Origin: Agrostemma githago
Taxonomy: Eukaryota; Streptophyta; Magnoliopsida; Caryophyllales; Caryophyllaceae
Length of the DNA: 64,000 nucleotides
NCBI GenBank assembly: GCA_958450325.1
Contig: OY288243.1
Coordinates: 47,508,878 to 47,572,877, forward strand
Direction: 5' to 3'
Part shown: in pieces, positions 55,895 to 64,000 of the stretch
How the letters are laid out: each line of letters begins with the position of its first letter
Position numbering within the stretch: the first letter of the stretch is position 1
Program-made: the position numbers and the translations under genes
Notes under the pieces: model-generated
Databases searched by the model: none
Seen by the model: only the letters and a program-made list of their open reading frames with translations
Told to the model about the DNA's origin: nothing

Positions 55895-57619
55895 CCCTTA
55901 CTCGCCCTCGAGTAAGCACATACTAACTACTAAACTAGCCGAGTGGGTATTAGCGCACCCTACACCCTTTCAACTCACGCGAGTGCACTTAGAGGAAAAG
56001 TGCACTCCGCAAGGCAAGTGGGGTCTTGCGACAAAACTGTGGATGCAACCGGACACCAAACACATAAACAAACGAACATACAAACAAACACACAAAAGGT
56101 TGCACCCAAAAGAAAAGAAATACCGCTTCCCTCAAACAAGCGGTGAAAGAAGCACCGGTTTAGGACTCAAGGCAAGTGACAACGTTCCCAAGCTAGCAAT
56201 ACAAACCAAAATGGACAAAACCCTAATAGTATGACGACAAAGCAATAAAAACGTTGGTAACTTACCTCGGTTCCTCCTAACCTTCTAAGAACGTACCACG
56301 GGACGATCGGCGGGATGGAAAAAGGATGAACCACGGTGTTAGTCGACACTGTAGGTAAGTGAGACCCCGCCCCCTTTAGCAATGAGCCAAGAGGGTCGTC
56401 CCATGTCCGAAACCGCCTAACTAGTCCAAGTAAAAAGTGTAAATGATTGCAAAAATGAGGGAAGACCGACCTTTGCCGCTATCATCCTTCCTAGGGACTC
56501 GGTCCTTTGGTAGGCTCTTCACGGCAAAAGTCGGAAAAAGGCTTATTTTTGTGGGGTTAAGATCTTTTTGTGAGACGATTTTCTTTTGGCATTTTCTCTT
56601 TTCTTTTGCATTTTTGCTTTGTGTGTTGCCATGCCATTTCTTTTTCTTCTTTTCTATTTTCTTTTTTTTTGCTTTTGTGCCTTTTCTTTTTCTTCATTCT
56701 TTTCTTTCTTTCATTTTCTTTCTTTTTCTTTTCTTTGCCCTTTTGGCTTGATTTGGCTTTTTGGCATTTCTTGGCAATTGAGAAAGAGAGACTTCAACAA
56801 ATTGCAATTTTATTTGTGGTTATGTGTAGGAGGTAGGGGAATGGGTAAGTTGGGGGTCGCGATTTCCCTACAAACCCACAAAAAGTGGAGAACTTGGACT
56901 AATCAAACAATCCCGAACACGGTCGCCTAAGGGACGGGACTCGGCAACCAAGGCCTTTTCACACCGTGGGTGGTCATAATGGTCAAAATGCAAATCCTGT
57001 AGTAAATCCCTAGTAGACTAGGTGGACTCAAGGTAAGAAACCAACGAAATCATTGATTTAGGGTCATTCTACTAGACTAAAGTCCAAGACTCGATTTATA
57101 CTACTAGGAAGGGAAAGTAAACACTCGCACACTAGCCTCTAAACCGGGTTTTCGAAAACCTTTTTAAACACACAAGACACAAATACACACACAAAACAAA
57201 GACACGACGAAAACGAAAGAAAAAGAGATAAAAGGCCACAAAACAAAAACAAACAACACAAACACCACCCCGAGCTTTCAAACAAGCCACCAAATCAACC
57301 ACAAGCATTACAAAGCTCCACCCGAGCACACCACATCACAAACCTTCTCCAAACTTCACAAGAAATAAAGAGGGAAAGGGATAGAAGATGTTACCGGATG
57401 TCTTGGAAGCCTTCCAAAACTAACGGTGATTCAAGCAACCTATAAGGACAAGGGAGGCAAAACACACACAACGAAACAAATATACGACACAACGACACAA
57501 AAGGAAAACACACAAAAGAAAATCTTTTTGATTTTTGTGAAAAAAATTCAAATTTTTAGGGTTTTTTTCCAAGATTTTTCGAAAACTACGAAAATAAAAC
57601 TAACTACGATAGAATATCG

Positions 57620-57634
57620 CTCCCCCACACTTAA
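57620..57634 (-). other. Internal polypurine tract copy
   Basis: TTAAGTGTGGGGGAG, identical to the tract next to the 3' LTR. It could prime a second plus-strand start (central polypurine tract) or be a relic. Confidence 0.6.
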
Positions 57635-58383
57635 GCTGAGCAATGTCCTCATGCTCGACCGTAGTGCATGGGAGCACAAAAGAAAAGAAACTACGAAAAT
57701 AAAGCTAAAAAACCAAAAAGTGGAGAAAATGGTAGAATGTGTCCGGCCGGGGTGTAGTCAAGTCACCATGGGCCGAGACAAGAAAAGATATGGATGGGGG
57801 AAGAAATAAAAAGAAGGAAATAAAAGGAAATGGGAGGGGAGGACTAGGTGTAATCAAGTCACCTAGCCCGGATTCCGCCCAAATCCGACTAAATCCTACA
57901 AAAAGGGTGAAAATCATGCAAATTTGGATTTTGAAATGACTCTCAACGTAGTCACATCATCGAGAGTCGGGAGCAACCATATACCAAGGCCTCTAAGGCC
58001 ACCATGACAAAGGGGAAGGGGATAAACAAGGGGAAAACAAGCAATAAAAAACGGAAAAGAAAGGATAGTTGCCATACCGACCGGTTAGCAACTCACTCGC
58101 TCCATCGTCTCAATGATCAATATAGGCACTTGCTTGTTGTCGTCATTGTCATCCTTCTTCAAGCTTGAGAAAACCGCATGGCTAAGGTAGTGGGTTTATA
58201 ATGGTGTGAAGGGGTGGAAATTGGTGTGTATACCGGTCTAAAGTAGATAGAAGATGAAGTGAGGATATGAAAATGAAGTATGTGGGTGGTATGATATGAG
58301 CAAGGAAGGTAGGGAGGTTGGGTGGGGGTATATAATGGTTGGGTGGGCTTGAATGTCGAAGAAGAGGCACCAAAAAGGAGTAG

Positions 58384-58580
58384 GGGATCATCCCGGTCGG
58401 GATGGATGGTCCCGGTCGGGATGGATGGTCCCGGTCGGGATGTCACACCCGTCCCGATCGGGAAGCTCCCTTCCCGGTCGGGATGGCACTCCAGTAGACT
58501 CGACTTTTGGCACCCTCATCCCGATCGGGACGGCCCCATCCCGGTCGGGACGACACACCCTTCCCGGTCGGGAAGGGTCT
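58384..58580 (-). repeat. Internal copies of the LTR-type GC palindromes
   Basis: Eight or so units: CATCCCGGTCGGGATG repeatedly, CTTCCCGGTCGGGAAG, CCCGATCGGGA and GTCGGGAC variants. They resemble the promoter-proximal palindromes of the LTR but lie far from it. Confidence 0.8.
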
Positions 58581-58885
58581 TCATTACTCCCATGACCCCA
58601 AAAACCGATTCCCTTACTCACATTCCAAGCTCTATCGATAACCAATTCTTTCAAGGAGTCATCTTCACTTCACCTATCACAATAAACTCAAAATACACAT
58701 CAAATTCACTCCCTCACATCGCTCATCAAAATACCAAAACAATTACAAGAATATCACAAAACTAACAAAATCAAGAGATAAAACACACAAATACAAGCAC
58801 AAGTACTCTATAGAAGAGGAAGGGGGAATATACAACATGATGGTTCTTTAGGAACTCCGTCAAACCTAGGATGGTGGACTCTTCT

Positions 58886-60238
58886 TCAACCGTAGCCCTC
58901 AAGGGCATGGAGGAGCAAGTCGAACGCGCTACCGACGTCATAATGAAGGCCCAAGAAGCGCTCGAGCCTAGCCAACCTCCACGGCCTCCTAGGTGGAGGC
59001 AAGAAGTAGGAATCCCAAGACCCAACGTCATCATTCATGTCGTCTCCGGGGTCTATCCATCCTACGAGCTTCATTGACCTCTTCCTCCCTAGGCATCGCC
59101 TCCAATCACTAGCAAGCTTCATTTCCAAGAAACGAGGCACAAAAAGCGGTTTTGGCCTCATCTCCTCAATGCACACCCCCACACTTTCCTCAAGTTGTGG
59201 TTCCCCATCTTCATCATTCGTCCCCACATCATCTTGGAGAAGAGGATCGAAACTTCTACCGGCGGTTTCAATCTCTTCCAAGTCATTGCTTGGTTCACTA
59301 GCTAGGGGCTCTTGATGCTTATCCACATTCTCGCACAAGGGCAACTCGAGGCTATCAATTTCACCCAACAACTTCACAAATTCTACCAACCCATCCAACT
59401 CACTAACTTCCTCCAATTCCTCACCAATGTTGTCTTCACCAAGGGTCATATCCTCATTCGTCACTTTTTGGGTAGACGATTGAGGTTCTTCAAAGCAAAT
59501 CTCTCCTCCAAAGGGAACTACATCGGCGGCTTCATGGTTAGGTGGCTCCTCTTTCTCAAGTGGGCACCCTTCATCTAATTGCGATGTTCGGGATAAAAAC
59601 ATTACGGTTTGAACCGATATTGCATTTAATCGAGCATCCCTCGCCTCGTTTTCCCTTCGAAATTGGGCCATGAGTTCATCTTGCTTCTTTTTCATTTGAA
59701 TGGCCATTTCTTGTGTGCTCCTTTGCAATTGAAGAATCGAATGATACAACTCCAAGTTTGACGATTGGTGGTCATTGAGTTCTTGTAAAGCTCCTTGATA
59801 ATCTTGATGATGCCCAAGGGGTGGGGCATCATATTGTTTGTAGTGAGGTTGAGGTGATTGGTAGTATTGTGGGTCATGGGGTTCATATTGTGGTTGGGGT
59901 GGAGGGTAATATGGTGGGTTTTGGGGACATTGGCTTCCATAAGGTGAATCTTGATTGAACATGGTGGGTTCACATTGATAACTCGAGTAATAGTCACCAT
60001 GATCGTAGGATTGGTAATCGTTCACTTGTTGGTAGCCGTTTTCATAACCTTGAAGTTCATACCCACTAGAGTCTTGATCCCCCCAAGGAGCTTGATAGTA
60101 ATTAGGAGTCATCATGTCATAGCTTTGGTTCATAGAAGAAGAGGAGTAGCTCATATCGGCTTCCATGTGTGGGGAGTTTAGATCAAACCCCATGCTCGCT
60201 CGAAAATCGTAGCTCATACCCGGTTGAGGACTTCTCAA
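58886..60238 (-). CDS. Uncharacterised 450-aa protein of the Athila-like element
   Basis: It opens about 235 bases after the primer site, where gag would be expected, and runs uninterrupted from ATG (60238) to the stop at 58886. Residues ~1-150 are Tyr/Gln/Pro/Ser-rich (for example YYPPPQPQYEP). Residues ~150-215 look like a charged coiled coil (LQRSTQEMAIQMKKKQDEL). Residues ~225-350 are strongly acidic. The last ~90 are basic and aromatic (WRRCLGRKRSMKLVGW, then SWDSYFLPPP). No zinc knuckle, protease or other known domain is visible. The order fits a structural or RNA-binding role better than an enzyme, but I do not recognise it. The intact frame in a young element suggests recent function. 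Confidence 0.7.
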   Translation of the reverse strand: MRSPQPGMSYDFRASMGFDLNSPHMEADMSYSSSSMNQSYDMMTPNYYQAPWGDQDSSGYELQGYENGYQQVNDYQSYDHGDYYSSYQCEPTMFNQDSPYGSQCPQNPPYYPPPQPQYEPHDPQYYQSPQPHYKQYDAPPLGHHQDYQGALQELNDHQSSNLELYHSILQLQRSTQEMAIQMKKKQDELMAQFRRENEARDARLNAISVQTVMFLSRTSQLDEGCPLEKEEPPNHEAADVVPFGGEICFEEPQSSTQKVTNEDMTLGEDNIGEELEEVSELDGLVEFVKLLGEIDSLELPLCENVDKHQEPLASEPSNDLEEIETAGRSFDPLLQDDVGTNDEDGEPQLEESVGVCIEEMRPKPLFVPRFLEMKLASDWRRCLGRKRSMKLVGWIDPGDDMNDDVGSWDSYFLPPPRRPWRLARLERFLGLHYDVGSAFDLLLHALEGYG

Positions 60239-60472
60239 TCTAGCAACCGTTCGTTAAAGCGGCTCTGAGTTGCAAGAAGAAGATGGTCACCACCTCTAAG
60301 CACAAACTGTAGACTAAGAGCAAACGTGAGAAGCCTAGTGCTTTTTGGGCACTAGACAAGAGAGAAATAAACTTCACACACACAAGAAGCAAAAGGAACA
60401 AAAAGAAAAAGAAAAACACAAAGACAAAGACAAAGTCAAGCAAATAGGAAAACAAAGTCTAAACTAGCACCG

Positions 60473-60490
60473 TCCCCGGCAACGGCGCCA
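60473..60490 (-). other. Primer binding site, tRNA-Asp type
   Basis: TGGCGCCGTTGCCGGGGA on the minus strand, three bases after the LTR, complementary to the 3' end expected for plant tRNA-Asp, as in Athila elements. Confidence 0.8.
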
Positions 60491-60493
60491 AAT

Positions 60494-61043
60494 TGATGGT
60501 GGGATTTGTCGTGGATCCCAACCGTCAATAAATAACCAACCGATCCTAGTGGGTAGCTAGGGCAAGTCGGGTCGAATCCACGGGGACGGTAAGAGGCGTC
60601 TAGACTAAGGTCACCTAAAAACGAGACTAAGTCAACGAGCTAAGCTAAACAAGAATGATTAAAAGGGGAGAAAGCTAGACTAGGCTAAGGCTAAGGAGAA
60701 AACTAACAAAGGAAAACAGGCTAGGATTAGGTCGGGGTCAAAGGGGTAAAGGAATGGTCGAGGGCGAACTAGAGTGAAGGAGGTAGCAGGGTAATCTAGG
60801 TATGGTCCGGGCTCTCGCAACTTAGGCCTACCTAGAGGTTCATCCTATAACCCACCTTGGCGACACACATGACAAACGGGGTTACTAGCGCGCTATAGTG
60901 GCCTAGGTCGCATCCGGGCTCTCGCTACGTAGACCGACCTAGGGGTCGTCCTCACCGGGCTCTCGCTACTTAGTGAGGGAACCGAACCCACAAACAAACT
61001 ATCACCCACAAGAGAAAGGCAAGAAAAACAAGCATATGCACAT
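60494..61043 (-). repeat. 5' LTR of the Athila-like element, interrupted
   Basis: 550 bp matching 54217-54766 with about three differences. The upstream part of this LTR is displaced by the Tekay insertion at 61044 and should lie right of the window. Confidence 0.95.
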
Positions 61044-63886
61044 TGTAACACCCGCAAAATTTCTAGCTCCGCTATCTGTTCCGTTACGATTATATCGTAA
61101 CTCTGTAATATTTCGTCAATCACATTTTTCCCATTTCAAAGCCTCTTTCAATATCGAGCCTAAAATTACTTATTTTTGTAAATGGATTTTAATTATTCTA
61201 TTTTTATTCGAAAATCCATTTAATTCTTTTTATCGCAAGTATGTTTAATTATTTTTGAAAAATAATATTTTCTATGAACAATAGTTTTAAAATCAAGTTT
61301 GAACTATTTATGTTTCTAAAAATGCTCGATTATATTTATAATGGTTTCTAGCTCAAAAATATTTTATTTTCGAAAAATGGCTATTTAATTATTTTACTAC
61401 GCGATTTCATAAATAATTATTTTCTAACGCGTTTTAATCCGATTTCTTCATAAACTTTTATATTATTTTTATCCTATCTATTTTAAATATTATCCAAGTA
61501 TTTATTTTAATCGGAAACTTATCCTATCGATTTGTTGCTTGTTCTTTCCATCTCAACCATCTCGTCTCCTAGTTGAGTTAAGAGTCCTTGTAACTCAATT
61601 ATTCCTATCTTTTAGCTTCCTAACTTCTCTTTATACTCTCTTCCGTTCTAGTCTATTTTATTCACAACACAATTCTTTTCTCCTCTATTTCACATTAAAC
61701 TTTCTTATTTTCGTTCATCATCAATCCGATTCTAATTCGTCTCTAATTCTTTCCGATCTCGAGGGTAATTTAATTACTCTTATTCCTTCTTCATCTCGTT
61801 TTATCCTTTCTATTATGTGGTTTTAATACCATATGTTTAATTATTTCGTAGGCAATCATGCTAGATTCGACGAAGATGATTATTTAATTGATTCAGATCT
61901 CGGTTAAGGTAACATTGACACGTTACTCGGTATTATGTGATGTTATTGTTGTAGTTGCATGTATAGAAATTAGATTTTTGTTAGACAATATATTTATGTC
62001 TCGTTTTTAATAACAAAAACTTTAAAATCGTAAATCTTCACATGTTTTGTTGTTTTAATCGTTTTTACGAGATTTGCGAATAAATCATTCCTTTGATTAT
62101 TAAAAAGTATTATAAGGCCGAGATTAAAACATACACATAATAATAATTTATCTAACAATTTTCGTGATTTTGGTATAAAGTGTCAAATTGAAAGTTTTAT
62201 TGTTTTTAATAAAGTTGCAGCATGTTTCAGAATCTGTTTGTGTTTTGTACGAATTAAAATTCTATTTTAAAAACCTTATTTCCAAAACCTTTGAAAAGAG
62301 ACTACTATTTATTTTAAGTCTAGTTTATGTCTGTTTAATTTCGTAAACTAATTCCAAGTAGTTTGGTCGCAATAAATTGTTTATGAACAGGTGTCAAACT
62401 AATCCGCGATTCTGTCAGTTGTGATAAGATTTAAATTGAAACATATACTAAACTTCTTATTTAATTTTGTTAATTTACGTACATAAACTATGAAGAGTCT
62501 AGATAATGTTTACAATTGGAATTTATTTAAAATCAATTTTTAAACATGTTTTATTAAATAAATACAAACGGGAGTCTAGTTCTGACAGTTTGTAAATATA
62601 TGAACAAAAACCCATGTTTTATTCAGAATTTGGATTTTCTTTAGAAATATAAGTTGTAACTAAGTTTCTAAAGTTTTCAATCCCACTGGTCTTACGCTGT
62701 TTTGATTTTTAATGATTTAATTACGACTTTTATAGTAAGACAGTGCAAATCTGGAAAATCTGTCAATTTGTTATTTAAATATTTTTAATTACTTAAACTT
62801 CAATCTTTTGGTAAATAATTATGATTTTGAATTTACTTGACTTTTAATCATGATTTATACATTTATATAATAAATATAGTATTTACGTCTCAGGCCAATA
62901 TTAACTATTTTATATAACTCCTATTTTAATTGATTTCTATTTATAATAATACCTACTTTTGGAAAGTTATTATTTTAAGAAAAGTTTTATATCTATAAAG
63001 TTTCCTCTTTTGAAAAATGAACTATATTTTTATTGAATTACGATAATGGCTTTGTTTTGGAGTTATGGAATAGAGAAAGTGTACGGGTAGAGTAATACAG
63101 TCTAGAGTATACGTTTTGCCATCAGCTATAAGGCTAGTGTATCCGAGCGAGATGCATTAGTTGTTGAACTGGGCATGTTCTTGTCCAGGAGTGTATGTTC
63201 ATTTTGACCTTAAGCTCGTACCTCGCATGTAAGACGCCGTCGGGTTGAACTGGGCACACTTGGTGTTCCAGGAGGGGTGTGCATATTTACTTAAGCTAGG
63301 ACCTCGCATTGATAAGTCGCCGTCCTATTATGGTTGAGTAGCCTGGTTAGAGATCGAAGTTTGATTTGTTTGAACTAAGTTCTCGAAGCTAGTTTTTAGT
63401 ATTCTTCTAGTGAAAGTCTATTCTGTTGCACTGATTCATATCCATAACGCCGTTATTATTATTGATTGATATTGACTTGCAGGTTGGCAATCGTTTTGAA
63501 TTATTTTACTATATTGTTTTAAACGTTTTCCATTTTGAACTATTTTGATATAATAGTAATTATGCTTTAATGTCATGTAATATGGCTGGGAGAACGTCGT
63601 CGTTACTCCCCACTGAATTGTGGCTGTTATGTTTATAACATGACAGGTAATTTGCTGCTGGGTTTGGGTGTGAGCTAGCGAGTAGCATGGATCCTACTCT
63701 ACTTCATTTATATTTTTTTGGATTGTTAAACCCATTTGGAGAATTTTTATTTTAGCCCTTTTGTGAAAAGTGGCATTTGTATTGACTGACCGTTCTTTTT
63801 GTAAAATTTAGAACATCAGTGTGTTTTAATCCCAAATCTACAGTGTTTCCGCCACTGTATTGCGTTAGAATTTATAGGGGATTAGA
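61044..63886 (+). repeat. 5' LTR of the second plus-strand Tekay element
   Basis: TGTAACACCCGC to GGGGATTAGA, 2843 bp; the final CA has become GA. It is diverged from the first Tekay LTR except in blocks near the 3' end, notably 63584-63625 and the hairpin at 63839-63859. Confidence 0.9.
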
Positions 63887-63888
63887 GT

Positions 63889-63900
63889 TGGTATCAGAGC
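63889..63900 (+). other. Primer binding site, tRNA-iMet type
   Basis: TGGTATCAGAGC, two bases after the LTR, with the same spacing as at 2533. Confidence 0.9.
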
Positions 63901-64000
63901 ATCGTTGCTCCCGACGCTTACACCTGATTTTAGGAAAAACACGAGTAAATGATTTGAACATTAATGAAAGATTTGTAAGAGATGGGTAGAAACCAAAATA

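Larger units (their letters stand above)
55895..58885 (-). other. Non-coding interior of the Athila-like element
   Basis: No gag, protease, RT or integrase motif in any frame. It includes a T/C-rich tract at 56560-56750 (which creates spurious hydrophobic frames), an internal polypurine copy at 57620-57634 and GC palindromes at 58384-58580. Large interiors without pol define LARD-like elements. Confidence 0.7.
54217..61043 (-). mobile_element. Non-autonomous Athila-like LTR element with one uncharacterised ORF
   Basis: Minus strand: 5' LTR (from 61043 down to 60494, interrupted by a Tekay insertion), primer site, a 450-codon ORF, 3 kb non-coding interior, polypurine tract and 3' LTR (55878-54217). 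The primer site suits tRNA-Asp as in Athila elements. No recognisable gag or pol domain is present. The shared part of the two LTRs differs at only about three places by eye, so it is young. It inserted into RNase H of the minus-strand Tekay; CATAG (54212-54216) is the expected target copy. Confidence 0.85.
61044..64000 (+). mobile_element. Second plus-strand Tekay-type element, 5' LTR and leader only
   Basis: A 5' LTR (61044-63886) is followed by the tRNA-iMet primer site and a leader similar to that at 2545-2680. The body lies beyond the window. It interrupts the 5' LTR of the Athila-like element after GCACAT. Confidence 0.9.

Noticed and set aside
56443..56930. Hydrophobic plus-strand frames that look like membrane proteins
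   Set aside because: They arise from a T/C-rich tract inside the Athila-like element, and three frames overlap with the same low-complexity look.
1..64000. Integrated pararetrovirus or other viral sequence
   Set aside because: All reverse-transcriptase and integrase regions are flanked by LTRs, plant tRNA primer sites and polypurine tracts of Ty3/gypsy elements. No envelope, coat or movement protein is visible.

Overview
The window is transposon-rich nuclear DNA from a flowering plant. I found no host gene, tRNA, rRNA or CRISPR array. The evidence is Tekay-type chromoviruses primed by tRNA-iMet, Tat/Retand-type and Athila-like LTR elements, CACTA elements, Stowaway MITEs and a satellite-like array, with no bacterial-style coding. 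The Retand-like elements would fit Caryophyllales, but that is a guess.

Layout. 1-10798: a nearly complete Tekay-type Ty3/gypsy element (5' LTR cut by the window edge, gag-pol 2726-7227 with one frameshift and one late stop, 3' LTR 7297-10798). It sits in a satellite-like array (10799-13546). 13547-18671: CACTA ends, including a 4.9 kb non-autonomous CACTA (13789-18671) with a perfect TTG target duplication. 18673-20257: an LTR of an Athila-like family. 20258-28836: a decayed Retand-type element (gag, an antisense plant-mobile-domain-like relic, a hairpin minisatellite, 3' LTR). 29478-30322: the left end of another CACTA. 30323-39841: a very young gag-only (TR-GAG-like) Retand-type element in minus orientation, with 2317 bp LTRs and target duplication ATGCT. 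39847-44395: AT-rich DNA with a TIR element, two MITEs and microsatellites. 44396-45842: a partial Athila-like LTR. 46735-64000: a four-level nest. A Retand-type fragment holds a minus-strand Tekay (49676-54216), which holds a minus-strand non-autonomous Athila-like element (54217-61043), which holds the 5' LTR of a second plus-strand Tekay (61044 onward).

No autonomous system is visibly intact. The Tekay at 1-10798 comes closest: all pol domains are present, but two lesions break the reading frame. The gag-only element and the Athila-like element would need pol proteins from elsewhere.

The most unusual signal recurs at many unrelated loci: tandem or LTR repeats built of short inverted repeats whose two arms change together while the loop stays constant. 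The clearest case is in the minus-strand Tekay LTR (about 50135-50720), where the core ATAACTG is flanked by arms that differ from copy to copy yet still pair. Others lie at 25789-26310, 28863-29110, 10799-13546, upstream of TATA boxes in several LTRs, and in a hairpin near the 3' end of three different Tekay LTRs. All comparisons were made by eye.
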